Shown here in pieces: positions 12,368-24,563 of a stretch of 64,000 nt of DNA. The DNA is from Actinernus sp. WN-2022 (taxonomy: Eukaryota; Cnidaria; Anthozoa; Actiniaria; Actinernidae): assembly GCA_030867875.1 (NCBI GenBank), contig JAOWCC010001634.1, forward strand, positions 136,978,365-137,042,364. The letters run 5' to 3'. Below the pieces are notes generated by a model. That model made no database searches. It was not told where the DNA came from and saw nothing but the letters and a program-made list of their open reading frames with translations. The position numbers and the translations under genes are program-made. How positions within the stretch are numbered: position 1 is the stretch's first letter; each line of letters starts with the position of its first letter.

Positions 12368-14690
12368 GAATTAAGAGTGAGATCTTTACAGTTCTTGAAT
12401 AAGAACTAATCTGTACTTGTTCTATGGTTATTGTTTTTCCTGTTTGCATAAGTTTAAAATAGTTTTCGCTCCAGCCAGTGTAGGAAAGGAGGCACTTAGT
12501 TTTTCCTGTTTGTTAATTAGGGGTTAATCAGTACACCGAATGAGCCTAAAGTAGCAAGACAAATATTTCATATCGGTTACCCACTAGTTTTCATAATGGC
12601 CCTGCTCATGCATCATGATGACCCTAATACAGTCAACTCTCGTTATAGCGGACACCCTCGGGACCGTGATTTGGTGTCCGTAAGAGCGAGAGTCCGCAAT
12701 AGCGGTGCGAGAAAAAAAACGTGATTACAGCGTGAAAATGTTTATTTACGCACATGTAGTGGATATCACTATTAACTGACCAATTTTTCACAATCTTACG
12801 AGTCTAGAGAGGTATTTATAACAAAGTAATGATGACATGCGTGTCATTGAACTGCAACTTTCTGTACTGTACTGAGATTGATTTAGTTTCAACGCTTATC
12901 ATTTCGCACAATCATGCTCTAAGGATCTATGAAAGCGCTGACAAGGCGATCGTTCCGTGTAACCTGCGTTCAGTCAGTCAGACCGAGATATCCAAGTCAT
13001 TCTTTCACGAAAAAGCGTCCGATGCTGCTCTGCGACTTTCTGCTTTTGGCAGCAGTTTCACTAACTTTCTCCCCAAGCCTGATAAACTCGCTTGCGAGTG
13101 CAAATTGACCGCGCTTTAGAAGAAACAATTTCCACGTTATTGACATTTAGTCCCCAAATGTCCACTAAGGTGGAACGTTTATAGAGGGACATGTTTATGA
13201 AGCTAGATATTACGGCATCAACTAATTGTAGCTGAGATTGTTCATTTCACTTCCAGAGACTGTGGGAAAGTTTGGAAGGACACATGTCCGGCCAAGTAAG
13301 AAAAAATATTTGAAGGCCTGGATGTCCGCTATAACGAGAGCAGAAACAATAACAACTGTTACGTTGGGACGCGTGAGGTGTCTGCACTTCTGTTGTCGGG
13401 GATCTGTCTGTTGTCTGGAATAACTAGGTGTCCGTAATAGCGGGGTGTCCTCAAAGTGGCAGTTGACTGTAAGTAGTTTATTTGCCTGGCGTCTTTCGGA
13501 CTAATTGAGGTAAAAAAGAAAAACGAACAAAATATAACAGACACCACGTCAACAACAAGTAATTTTATTGAGTGTGCGATCACGAAACTATTGAAAGAAT
13601 TAATCGGATTTACAGATTCCCTTAAACTCAACCTGTTACATCCCTATTAAGTCATGCTTATACATGAGTGGCACTGAGGTTTGAAATACCACTTGTTGGA
13701 GCTTGTAACACCACTGTTACTCTAGTACGTAAGCAAGGACAGTCTACTTTTGGTAAGATCTAGAAACAAGTCAAAGTAATTATTTTACGCATGGTTACGT
13801 AAATATTTGTTTCTTTACTTTACGAAGTCGTACGTATTCATTGACTTTTAAATAAAGTCAGTCACTCACTTACTTACTTACTTTGTAGTTTTGAGAGGGA
13901 AACAACACTTCATTAAAATGTGTTTGCTAAACCATTCTTGCAACTGATTGCGCGCAAGATCAGTACTGACATCAAGATTCCTCTCTGATGTTACTGATTG
14001 GCTAATATTTGTCGAGTTCAGTTGGATATAAAGTAACTGCATTGAGTGGCAAATTAAAGTGTCATAATCCATACTGGGAACCGAACAGAAGAACTTATAA
14101 GAGAGCTAAGAAACTTTAACTATAGTAGAGGTAAGAGATATACGATGTTTAGCGGCGTCTTTTCTTTCAAGCAACTAAAGTTTCACTTTTTGGCCTGAGT
14201 ACTTCGTTCATTCTAGAATAAATTTTAACCATATCGTATAAAGATTTTGATTGTCTTGGTAAAAGGCATGGTTTCTTATTCTAGGATTACACTCGGTAGA
14301 AAGCCACTACTTATTCCTCCGCGTCAAGCTATACGTTTTTAATCCCAAATCAGTATTTCAAGAGTTACCAAGTTAAACTAAAGATTACCCTTAATCCTGG
14401 ATTAGTTTAATCAGGCTTTCAGGAACTGGGCCCATGGGCAATAATACCGATCGAAGAACTCCCGTCCCTCGGCACAACGTTTTCCAAATGTTCCCTGCAT
14501 TCTGCAAATCGAGGACCCTAGTAGCGCTGTCAAACTGTCAATAACGTGAATGCTCTTAATGTACAATATTTTGCTGAGTTCATCGACAACAATCAGTTGG
14601 GATTCTCAATCCACTAGGATTCTCAGGTTTGTCCGATACTTGATGTTGCAAATACCACTGTTGTTGTTTAAATTAGCGGCACTCTTAACT
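12368..14690 (+). repeat. Divergent full-length half-unit B4
   Basis: This B copy is more diverged than the others. It contains the pogo-like MITE with both termini intact, and the 188-bp MITE is absent (uninterrupted site near 13560). It continues through the full A-like 3' part (to the GCGGCAC junction) that internal B copies have lost. It therefore looks like an older B form at the edge of the amplified block. Confidence 0.85.
12630..13469. mobile_element. Pogo/Tc1-like MITE, intact copy, TA target duplication
   Basis: The termini are CAGTCAACT at the left and AGTTGACTG at the right, flanked on both sides by TA. Subterminal blocks repeat TATAGCGGACACC-type motifs in both orientations. The empty site CCCTAATACG is seen in the A half-units (near 1052 and 14938), which proves insertion at TA. 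No transposase frame lies inside. TA target choice and the inverted TATAGCGGACACC blocks are typical of pogo/Tigger-derived elements; the family assignment is inferred. Confidence 0.8.
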
Positions 14691-16242
14691 GAATTAAGAG
14701 TGAGATCTTTACAGTTCTTGAATAAGAACTAATCTGTACTTGTTCTATGGTTATTGTTTTTCCTGTTTGCATAAGTTTAAAATAGTTTTAGCTCCAGCCA
14801 GTGTAGGAAGGGAGGCACTTAGTTTTTCCTGTTTGTTAATCAGTACACCGAATGAGCCTAAAGTAGCAAGACAAATATTTCATATCGGTTACCCACTAGT
14901 TTTCATAATGGCCCTGCTCATGCATCATGATGCGGCCCTAATACGTAGTTTACTTTGCCTGGTGACTTTCGGATTAATTGAGGTAAAAAAGAAAAACGAA
15001 CAAATTATAACAGACACCACGTCAACATCAAATAATTTTATTGAGTGTGCGCTCTCGAAATTATTGAAAGAATTAATCGGATTTACAGATGCCCTTAAAC
15101 TCAACCTGTTACATCCCTATTAAGTCATGCTTATACATGAGTGGCACTGAGGTTTGAAATACCACTTGTTGGAGCTTGTAATACCACTGTTACTCTTGTA
15201 CGTAAGCAAGGACAATCTACTTGTGGTAAGATCTAGAAACAAGTGAAAGTTATTATTTTACGCATGCATGGTTACCTAAATATTTGTTTCTTTACTTTAC
15301 GACGTCGTACGTATTCATTGACACTTACATAAAGTCACTCACTCACTTACTTACTTACTTTCTTACTTACTTAGTAGTTTTGAGAGGGAAGACAACGCTT
15401 CATTAAAACAGAATATGCGATTGTGTTTGCTAAGCCATTCTTGCAACTGAATGCGCGCAAGATCAGTACTGACATCAAGAATGCGCATCGGAACTTCCGT
15501 TTCCAACTGAGAGCAAGAATCTACTTAACATTCCTCTCTGATGTTGCTGATTGGCTAATTTTTGTTGCGTTCAGTTGGATATAAATTAACTACATTGAGT
15601 GGCAAAGTGTCATAATCGATACAGGTTATACAACCGAACAGAAGAACTTATAAGAGAGCTAAGAAACTTTAACTATAGTAGAGGTAAGAGATATACGATT
15701 TTTAACGGCGTCTTTTCTTTCAAGCAACTACATTTTCACTTTTTGACCTGAGTACTTCGATGTCCGATTAGCGTTAATCCTAGATTAGATTTTTAACCAT
15801 ATCGTGTAAGGATTTTGATTGTCTTGGTAAAAGGCTTGTTTCCTTATTCTAGGATTACACTCGGTAGGAAGCCACTACTTATTCCTCTGCGTCAAACAAT
15901 ACGTTTTTAATCTCAAATCAGTATTTCAAGAGTTACCAAGTTAAACTAAAGATTACCCTTAATCCTGGATTAGTTTAATCAGGCTTTCAGGAACTGGGCC
16001 CATGGGAAATAATACCAATCGAAGAACTCCCGTCCCTCGGCACAACGTTTTTCCAAATGTTCCGCTGCATTCTTTAAATGGAGGACCCTAGTAGCGCTGT
16101 CAAACTGTCAATAACGTGAACGCTCTTTATGTACAAGATTTTGCCGAGTTCATCGACAACAATCAGTTGGGATTCTCGATCTACTAGGATTCTCAGGTTT
16201 GATGTTGCAAATACCACAGTTGTTGTTTAAATTAGCGGCACA
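14691..16242 (+). repeat. Terminal half-unit A5
   Basis: Last copy of the array. It matches A (with the empty MITE site near 14938), has a short ACTT tract near 15340, and stops abruptly after TTAAATTAGCGGCA near 16242, where unrelated DNA begins. Confidence 0.85.
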
Positions 16243-17040
16243 TATCGTTTTCGCTTTGATTCTTGATCTTTAATTTTCTTCCCGGTTTCTTAGGGAAGTT
16301 AAAAATGTCGAGACATAAATTTGAACGAAACGTTCCAGTTGTTTTAATAATAATAATAATTCCTAACGATAATCATAGAAATAATACTTGTTTGGTGTGT
16401 AGCGCATGTAGTCAAAGGAATAAAAACCAACCTATCTTATGTAACTTCCTCCAACTAGATGAAATATTTGCGTTATTATTACTCGCGCAAATGAAGTTCA
16501 GGGGGGGTTAAGCCGTTTTGAATTTTTGTTTTTGCTATCATTTCTACCCCTGAACTTTAATTTCAACCAAATTAAGAGAAACCCCTACAGTTTTCTATAG
16601 GTAGCATTTTGGTGAAAACCCCATGTCTCTACGACGTTACTTTCTACCCATAAAAATCGACCGCCCTTTATCGTTTTGGCCGCAAAGCATGCTGGGACAG
16701 ATTCATTCCCAGTCCAGAACTGGTTTAAATAAAGTTCATAGTTTTGGTACTAAACACGACGAACACAACATATTGTTTGCAAATTTGAGGTATGCAATAC
16801 TGAGAGGGTAGAGATGGAAAAGCTTGTGCATTTCCTGTTAATAGCGGGTAACCTCCCCCTTTAGAAAGGGTTGAATAAATTAAAGTTGCAGCATCAAAAT
16901 CGAAAATCGCGAATAAGCAAAAACCGTGGACGAATATCCTGCTTATTGAAGGTTGGATATCTGTATGAAGATCTGAAAAGCCAAAGAATTAATAAGATAT
17001 AGAAGCGAGAAGTCCAAGGACTATAGCAAAGCTGAAACAA
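16243..17040. other. Non-coding spacer, nothing recognised
   Basis: AT-rich DNA with short frames only and no recognisable protein similarity, promoter or RNA gene. Confidence 0.6.
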
Positions 17041-17100
17041 CCTGTTTAGTTTTAACCGTACTATATTTCGGCTAGCCAAACTAGCCTTCTTCAGTTACTA
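17041..17100 (-). repeat. Penelope-like 3'-end hairpin remnant
   Basis: On the minus strand the sequence reads CTGAAGAAGGCTAG, a short loop, CTAGCC, then GAAATA. The same arrangement (CTGAAGAAGGCTGG, loop, CCAGCC, GAAATA) follows the Penelope-like reading frame at 35750-35790. It is therefore probably a stranded 3' end of a related element. Confidence 0.5.
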
Positions 17101-17274
17101 AATGTTGTAAGTGGAGAGTTCATGCCTTTTCATACTCAGTACCTTTGATATAACAGATCTACAGTGATCCTATGTGATATTTTTTCTGATTACACTTAGT
17201 TTATGAAACTAGTAAGGCAGCAAAGAGTAGTCTAGCAAGGCACTTGTGCCAAGCTATAAGTTTGAGACTTTAAT

Positions 17275-17528
17275 AATAGTCTACGCCTCCCCTTCTTATA
17301 TTTAATTACTATAGGGTACCCCTGCTGGTCTATTATTTAAATACTATAGGCCACACCTCATTGATTTTTGAATTATTATAGTATACCCCCTTCTATTATT
17401 TAATTACAATAAGATACCCCTGCTGTTCTATTATGTAATCACTATAGGCCATATATTTTTCAATTACTATGGTCTACCCCTCGCATTATATTTTTGATTC
17501 ACTAGCCCACCCTCTAACTTCAATTATT
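17275..17528. repeat. Degenerate minisatellite (TATTATTTAATTACTATAGG-type)
   Basis: About seven imperfect copies of a roughly 35-45 bp unit built on ATTACTATAGG plus ACCCC. The same unit resumes at 20755-20845, to the right of the large repeat at 17529-20740. That repeat was therefore inserted into the minisatellite. Confidence 0.7.
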
Positions 17529-20500
17529 ACTCGGGCCAGGCCTTCGGCCGAGGCACGAGTCAAGTTTCGCAAGTGTTTTTTATTTTTATTTTTTGTGTCG
17601 CTGGTTGGCGCCGTCAACCAATCAGATTGTGCCTACTTTGGAAGTTCTTTTCACCACCGTACCAATCAGATTGCACTGTGCTGGTCACGTGAACAGTGGA
17701 CAACTTTCCAGGTTTTTCAAGATGGCGGCGAGTGGGAGTTTTGACTTAGCAAAACCTTTAATATCAGCTTTTTTTTTGTGTAAACCAAAGATTCCTTCAA
17801 GTGCAATACCAAGATTGTTGTCTTTTCTAAAGCTGAGAGGTGTTTTACGGGCTTTGGGACGGGAATTTACCACATATTATGCGACATGCTTTAAGATACA
17901 CTCGTGAGACGTGACAGCGGAGTCTGATCTGCTCTGCGATCAACACTGACTGTATATAAAGACAACAGCTTGTAAATGTAAGTAGCCGCTAATCTGAACA
18001 TGATAACCTTTATACCAATTGACTGTCGTTGTGTTGTTATTTATTTTGTTATTAACCTCTCGAAAGTGTAATAGAAATGACCCGATTTCTCAGTTCTCTG
18101 ACTGACGGGCCTTTTAAAAGAATTACAGTCGTTTCGCCCCTCATGCACATGTATTTAAATGTTTATAAATTCGGGAACGAAAATCCAGCATGCAGTGACT
18201 GAGTATAAACTGAGTAAGTAATCCGAAATGAAGATTTTTTCAAACGAACGATAAATGACTGATGTGGAAATCGCATATTTATCTGTGGCGTGTTATTGTT
18301 GTTCTATTTCCCGGGTCTATATTTACATCTGGCCTGTAGCACTTTGTATTTGATTATTATCTCTTGGTTTAGGCATTCTACAGTGTATTTAATGTGTTTT
18401 TTAGAACTGACATAATGATATTATGTATCGAGTAGTGTATTTATCATTATTGCAAGTTTATAACATAACATAACTAAATTTGGTCCAGAACTGAGAGTAT
18501 ACTTACATGCAAGTGGCACTCTTTCTTTACCTTCCCCTTTCTTGGTACCATTATATATTATTATCCATGCAAGCTAGATCTTGTTTCAGTGTTTTCCATC
18601 TGAGCTGGTCCTGGCTTAAGATATTAACCCTAAGGTTACCTTAAGGACCTACCTTCTCATCATTGTATTTCTTATTATGCCTTAATTATTACTCGTAAAC
18701 ATTTCCATCATCTTATGAGAAAATACATGTAATTGTTGTTGTTGTTCCTCAGTTCTTGGCGTCAGCATCGTCACTTTCACTCGGTCATGATCAGGAGTAC
18801 GAGTACTTTTACGAATTATTTGGGAATGAAAATTAATCTTCCTGCGACCCCAATGATATAAAAAGAGTGGACATTGCATGTTTATTTGTGGCCTGCCATT
18901 ATAAGTTTCAGTCTCCTTCAAGATGTAGAAAATGAGCACTAGCACAGTGGCAGTTCACTAATACTAGAAAATGATGGTCTGTAGTTTACGACCTCAATCG
19001 AAAATATTGTATTGAGAATTTAGCCTGAATGTCAGCCATCTCCACTGGTTTGTTAATAATTGAGAATTACAAATAGATATGACTTTATTTCACATGTAGA
19101 ATGACATTACCTAACTATTCACAATGAATAGCAACATTATGTGGAATTTGTTGTTCTAAATTGCTTGATTTCTCATAGTTGTACTGCACCTGATATAATT
19201 ACAATGCATCAAATTTGAGTGACTCAATATCGTGCAGACTACTCAAATAACCATTGCACTTCAATCAACAACACCCATACCAAGTTTTTTTTGTAATTCT
19301 AACGACCCTCAAGGAACAATAATATTGAAAAGAAAGTAATATTAAACTACAGAATTGAGGGAAATTGTCGCTGAAATGTACATGCATGTTTTTTGTTTGC
19401 CGACGATTGATACGAACGGGCTTCAAACTCCGGCTTTGTTTTCTCATTTTGCTGCTGCACAGAAGACCTTGAAATATAAACCGTTCAATAAATCTACCTT
19501 AATTTATCCTAAAGAAAGCTTTGATTTATACCCTCGAAGAAGGAAATGCATTTGATTTTCTCCACTTCGCCTTCCCTTGCCGTTAACAATAGGAAATGGA
19601 TAATCTGAAATCTACATTGAATCTGTAATGTTTACCGTCTCGTTTTTCTCGGCCAATGGAAATCGAGATACCGTGGCGCATGTAATCGTTTCCTCTTGGC
19701 GGCAGGAAAGGGGCCAGGTGGAACTTCTCGAAACAAGCGATAGTATTGGCCTACGCAGCAATAGAAAACACCCTAACCCATTAGAAAGTGCAGTACAAAA
19801 ACCATAGAAGTATAGTATTATGGGTGCAATCAGCATACAGGTCTTGAGAGGTTCCATGCTACTTGGAGGAAAGGCAAAGAGATGAGAAACCTGCTTGCAG
19901 GGTAGGAGGGCCACACACTTCTCTGTGTATACTAGTTAGTGTTACTCTAATGTTATTTCCCAAGTGGTGTACATGCATGAAATCAATGCACACAATATTT
20001 TATTAAACATTAGGGACTAGTCAAAAATTTGCAGGGGAAATGCAAGGGGGGGGGGGGGGATTTGAGAATGCAATCAAAAAGTCTAAACAATATATACGGT
20101 AACCATCCCTGGACAATGAGTATGAAATCTTTTGACCCTTTCTCCCCTATTATCACCCCTTTTTTCAGTTCCCATGATTTATGACTCTCCATTTTTGGGG
20201 ATTCAAAAAAATCTCAACCTCCTCCCCATGCTAATTTCTGACCAGTCCCTTCAGTGACAACCCTCATGAAGCCTCAATTTAATTTTCAGTAGAACTTTGT
20301 AATTAGAAGCTCCCATATGTGATTGCAATGTAAATTATCACAAGCATGAGTAGTGAATCAATTATCCTGCTCCCCTAGCACAAACCATGTATGACACAAA
20401 AATATGCTATAACTCCATGTATTAATTAAAAGTGGCCCAAGTTAAGGTTGTATTTATTCGTTATGCTCTTTTGACATTAAGAATAATTCTTCAAATGGCA

Positions 20501-20740
20501 CCATTTTTTTATTTCTACTACATGTTTAATAACACAATTCTCTGCTGTACAAAAATTATTAGAACATTGTATTGACGATTTCCTGTCTTAAAGTTTGGAA
20601 ACGTAACACATGCATTTAATGTCAAGTGCCATTTTTAATGTTTTCACAAAGTCATCAATTCTTTACATGAATTGTTTTAGAAAATTTGGCCTTCTCCCTA
20701 ACTGAAAGCCCGAGTATAATGCCCAACGGGCATCTTGTTT
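17529..20740 (+). mobile_element. Non-autonomous repeat with terminal hairpins, copy 1
   Basis: It starts with the hairpin ACTCGGGCCAGG...GCACGAGT and ends with a GCCC-AAC-GGGC hairpin followed by ATCTTGTTT. It interrupts the minisatellite on either side. A related copy lies at 24564-28179 in the same orientation; the two share head promoter motifs and an interior block with CATGAGTAGTGAA, ATGCT..AACTCCATG and GGCCCA (20340-20440 versus 26205-26315). No protein-coding capacity was recognised. Terminal hairpins and no obvious target duplication could suggest a Helitron/Helentron-like element, but that is not established. Confidence 0.55.
17600..17740 (+). promoter_or_regulatory. Promoter-like head with CCAAT boxes and YY1-type motif
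   Basis: Two CCAATCAGATTG boxes (near 17618 and 17662) and a shared GCACTGTGCTGGTCACG block precede CAAGATGGCGGCG (near 17719). The last is a good match to the YY1 site found at many TATA-less promoters and at LINE-1 5' ends. A related block is at 24675-24775. Confidence 0.5.
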
Positions 20741-20849
20741 AATTTATATTGGTCACTCCTCCCCTTCTATTTTTGATTAACTTGCCCACCCTCTAACTTC
20801 TATTATTTAACTACTATAGGACACACCTTGTGTTCTATTTTTCCTATAT

Positions 20850-21712
20850 TCGGCTGGTAGGGGTGATCGTCGTATTTTGTAGGGTTTGAAATCGGCGATT
20901 TAGTATTTTTAGGGGTTGTCCAAGTGAAATCCATTTTTCAGGGTGATTTTTAGACCATGAGGTACATTCTAGGGTGAAACATTATTCACAGTTTGGTATT
21001 TTTTAGGGTATTTTACGAGGTTTTCCGACGGTCACCCCTGCCCTTTTTACCTTGAAGAACCCCCCGGGCTCGCTTGCATGTTTACTTCAAAGTTTATTCA
21101 CACTTCACGAATTGTTTCCCGGGCCGTTTGTCTATTTACAAGAAATAAACTACAAATATTCCGATTAAGCGGCTCTTGCACGGACTTTCGCGGCAAAGTT
21201 TTGTCGGTTTACGTGAGGTTGAGAGATTTCACATGTCGGTTTCACGGTGACAAATCTTAGTTCATTTCGGTTCGATTTGAGTTCCACTTTGAGAAGAGTT
21301 CATTGAACGACTGCATGCACTTATTCATCTTCACTCGTATAAATATATCGAATGCATTCTAAGACTAGTCCCATATTGATTCAGTTTGGACACGTACTCG
21401 GTTCAAAACAGCTCACAAAGATTTTAGCGTGAGCTTTGCGTCTCTTGACCGTAGATATCGTAGGCTGTGTATGCAAATGTCAGTTGACAAGAGCACAAAC
21501 ATGATAGCAAAGCAGGACAAAATTCTCACCGATTATTCTTCGCGAAGTCAAAGCACATTCACTCCCAAATTACAAATAAGCGCAAACCGAGTAAATATAC
21601 TTACAATCTGGGGTCTGAAAATTTAGACAGTGTTCAGTCTCATTGCTATTTTAACTATTCTATGTCTTGAAATTGTACGAGTCAGCGCGCATATTTTTAG
21701 CCTATATATAAT
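20850..21712. other. Non-coding DNA upstream of the host gene
   Basis: No supported gene. The segment 20840-21060 is a degenerate repeat containing TAGGG-type blocks. The stretch 21070-21712 probably contains the untranslated first exon and first intron of the gene at 21731. I cannot place a donor site with confidence. Confidence 0.45.
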
Positions 21713-21730
21713 ATTGTTTCTTCTATACAG

Positions 21731-22771
21731 ATGGCGTCTGAAGTGCAGAAACACACTGAAAATCAAGGACCGATGGATATAACAAGTTTCAAAGATCAAC
21801 TGAAGGAGATGCCGTTCAGTATGCGAATGTTTTCTCTCTGTATGAGGTCCTTGTATGCAGAGCATGCTGTCGGGTCCAAAGAAGCAGCTGCTGTAAAATT
21901 CAGGAAGCTTCGTGATGACACCAGAAATGATGCCATGGTCTACCTGAAGACGGTCCTCCCAGTCTCCATGAAGGTTGTGTCCGGTATCAGCGAGTATTTT
22001 GAGAATTACGAAGTCCTGTCCTTCGAAGAATGGAGTGAGGATCTGGAAGACATCATTGAAGAAACGGAGGCTTACAGACAAATATGTGAAGTTCTCCTAA
22101 AGATGCATGAAGATATTCTGGTGCCCATGAAGAAGAGGGAAGACGAGGCCAAGATTATCCTCAGAGAGTTCCAAGACCTCGTGGTTGAATATAACAAAAG
22201 GAAAGAAGATCTTGAAAGCAGTGCAGCAACGAAAAGAAAGTGGGCAATTGGCCTTTGCTGGATTCCATTTGTGAACGTCATTGCAAGTCCTTTGTTGGGT
22301 GCAGGTGCAGACTCAGATTTGACGAAAGCAGTTGCACAAGGAGCTGAGGCCAAAATCCAGGAGGCTGCTGCCTTAGTACTCAGTGATATCATGATTCCTG
22401 CCCTTAAACACATGATTGATGGTCTGTCTGCAGCAGCTAGTTTCTTTTCTGTGATGACAGAAGAACTTCGCAAGTTTAAAAGTAGAGGTGAAAAAGGCTT
22501 GGAAAATCCAAAGAAACGTCATTATATCATCATGAAGAAAGAGGCGGTTGATATAAAGTACCTTTCCAGAGAGTTCTATGCCATTTTGCCAGGGGTGAGG
22601 ACCGATTTTGAAGCCATTCCCACAGAGGGAACAGACGAGAACTACGTGGACAAGTGGATGAAGAAGCAGCTAAAAGAGATAAGTAAGAGGTGGAGCTTGA
22701 GGAAGTTGGCTACAGATATACTGAAAGAAATTGCTCCACAACCCAGTAAACAAGCTATCAAGTCAGCCTGA
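21731..22771 (+). CDS. Host-type helical protein with central hydrophobic segment (346 aa), unknown function
   Basis: A single open coding exon starts at the ATG directly after a 3' splice site (pyrimidine-rich TTCTTCTATACAG ends at 21730), so the 5' untranslated part is spliced on. The protein is mostly predicted helix. Residues about 1-165 are charged and coiled-coil-like. Residues about 172-215 form a hydrophobic, Gly/Ala-rich stretch (WIPFVNVIASPLLGAG) and 215-250 another amphipathic helix, followed by a basic helical tail. A long helical bundle with a central hydrophobic hairpin recalls the ClyA/HBL-type alpha-pore-forming fold, but no motif proves it and a scaffolding or membrane-remodelling role is equally possible. 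Codon use and intact length suggest a real gene. AATAAA is found near 23148. Confidence 0.75.
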   Translation: MASEVQKHTENQGPMDITSFKDQLKEMPFSMRMFSLCMRSLYAEHAVGSKEAAAVKFRKLRDDTRNDAMVYLKTVLPVSMKVVSGISEYFENYEVLSFEEWSEDLEDIIEETEAYRQICEVLLKMHEDILVPMKKREDEAKIILREFQDLVVEYNKRKEDLESSAATKRKWAIGLCWIPFVNVIASPLLGAGADSDLTKAVAQGAEAKIQEAAALVLSDIMIPALKHMIDGLSAAASFFSVMTEELRKFKSRGEKGLENPKKRHYIIMKKEAVDIKYLSREFYAILPGVRTDFEAIPTEGTDENYVDKWMKKQLKEISKRWSLRKLATDILKEIAPQPSKQAIKSA

Positions 22772-22914
22772 AGCTATGAACTGAGCAGCTGCTTGGCAGA
22801 ATGAACGTAACAGAATGAACGTTTTCTATTCAACAATTCTAAACAGTTTATAGCCTATAGAACTTTAATTAATTAGTGATAATGCGCTTGGTATCTAACA
22901 TGTACTCACTGTTA

Positions 22915-23140
22915 TTTTCAGGGAGTCATTTTAACCCTACTGTAGGAGTAAAAATAACTCTCAATAAGGTATTTACGTTTTTGGAGTTAGTTTAACTCTG
23001 AAATCAGAGTTAGTTTAACTCTGCCTCGGAGTAAACATCGATGAGTGGAGTTAGTATTGCTCCTTTTGATGGAGTTACTTTTTAAGGAGTTATTTTGACT
23101 CCTATGTAATAGTTAAATTAACTCTAAATGGGGTAACAGA
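22915..23140. repeat. Cluster of GAGTTA...TAACTC inverted motifs
   Basis: At least eight partly palindromic copies of a (GGAGTTA)n(TAACTC) motif occur in about 220 bp, for example GAGTTAGTTTAACTCTG twice near 22984-23020. The origin is unclear: it may be a fold-back MITE or a diverged short-unit satellite. Confidence 0.6.
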
Positions 23141-23330
23141 TTACTAAATAAATACGATGGGGCTGTTATTGATGGCTCTCGATTTATATTAATCACATGC
23201 ACAGGGTTGGACCCAAGTTGTTATTGCCCAAAACACCTGGCCTAACTAAGGCCCTCCCAATAACATGTATTGTTTACCATCGCTCTCTTTGTCAACCTAA
23301 ACGACTCGTACAAAAATCCATGTATTCCTC

Positions 23331-23888
23331 GGGGGGGGGGGGGGGGGGGGAATGGGAGTACTCCTGTTTGTGACGTATTATGTATGTGCCGGTGGGTCAG
23401 GGTTTTTAGCTCAGTTTGCGCAGGTAGGGTCAGGGTTTTGACTTGATTTGGGCAGATCAGGGTCAGAATTGAGTATAATTTGGGTGCAGTCCGGGTGGGG
23501 GTTCAGTATTTTTTAGGCAGTTAGGGTTCAGTTTTTTAGCTACTATGTCAAAAAAAGTCATTCTGTTGCCGCATTTTGATCGCCTGCCCACATGCAAGCA
23601 CTGAGGTTCCCATACATCGTGACGCCGCTAATTCGTACTTCAATACTTATCTATGTACTTCATCTGCTGATTTGTTTACGTCCCGACTTGAAATGTTCCG
23701 TATTTTGCATGCAATCCCGGTACGTGGTATACCGGCCGGGGTACATATCCGACCGTGTTTTGAAAACAATTTAAAGAAGGGGCAATCTGGGTTTTGGAGC
23801 TCGGATTGGATCAAACAGGGACAGGGTTTGAGCCTCTTGGCCTCACATACATACCCATTTTCATGTAAGTACCCCCCCCCCCCCCTCC
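23331..23888. mobile_element. MITE-like insert bounded by poly-G / poly-C
   Basis: The left end is an 18-G run followed by AATGGGAGTACTC and the right end is GTAAGTA followed by a 14-C run, so the ends are inverted. GTATTCCTC is repeated outside each end (about 23321 and 23891), which would be a 9-bp target duplication. The interior carries a T-rich GGTCAGGGTTTT motif several times. No coding capacity. Confidence 0.45.
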
Positions 23889-24563
23889 TCGGGTATTCCT
23901 CAACTACTTTTTACTGCATGTACTATTAGTGGATTGACAATTTGCGTGAGACAGGCAAGAAATTAAAACGTAGGGAGCTCGGAAAAGAGGTGTAGTTTTA
24001 AAAAGAATCTTCAATATTTTTTTATTACTTTTTTCTCCAAAAAAGGACGTAAAGCATTTTTTTTGCGTTTCTAAGTAAAACAGTGGGTCGGTCGGGTGAT
24101 GGTAAACATAGTGGAGTTGACAGAGTCTCCGGCATTACTCTTTGTCAGAGCTAGTCATTCGACCGACTCTTTTATAGACTAAAACAACCCTTCTGCAGCA
24201 CTTCGAGGAAAGTCGGTGGAATGCTTCAAATTAGAAATATTTTGTTATTTAATTCACAGGCTAACCATCCTACCATTTTGTGTATTTGTCACTGATGTTT
24301 TAATAATCCATCATTTCTTAGCAAATTGTGAAATAAAATACCTTTTGACTTGATTCTGCTGTATAAGTGTTGATTTAGCGCGCGCTCATAATACAGCTCG
24401 GGTTTCCTGTGGCTCAGGATTGTTACATATAGCTCGGGCTTCCTGTTGCTCATCTCAACAAACAGAACATAGAGGCCAGAAGAACCAACACAGCGTTAGC
24501 CAATTACGTTGGTTTCCTATGAAAAATATAATTACAATAAATGATCTAATTACAATACTTATT
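23889..24563. other. Non-coding spacer, nothing recognised
   Basis: AT-rich, no supported gene. Short CTCGGGCTTCCTGTTGCTC-like blocks (24395-24455) resemble the head of the next repeat and are probably fragments of the same family. Confidence 0.5.

Larger units (their letters stand above)
1..16242. repeat. Higher-order tandem repeat array (about 3.27 kb unit of two half-units)
   Basis: The same sequence recurs at spacings of 3281, 3269 and 3281 bp. The 12-bp difference is three ACTT units in an internal microsatellite (near 1443-1504, 4733-4785, 7995-8054, 11281-11344). Within a unit, two half-units share the segment starting GAATTAAGAG (A at 801, 4082, 7351, 10632, 14691; B at 2409, 5678, 8959, 12368). 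B differs from A by two MITE insertions and a divergent 3' part. Internal units differ by only a few bases, which implies recent amplification. The short open frames inside (about 127, 98, 96 and 68 codons) recur only because the DNA does. The array begins before base 1 and ends near 16242. Confidence 0.95.

Noticed and set aside
12630..13469. An autonomous pogo transposase in the MITE
   Set aside because: At 840 bp with no DDE or CENP-B-like helix-turn-helix frame it is non-autonomous.
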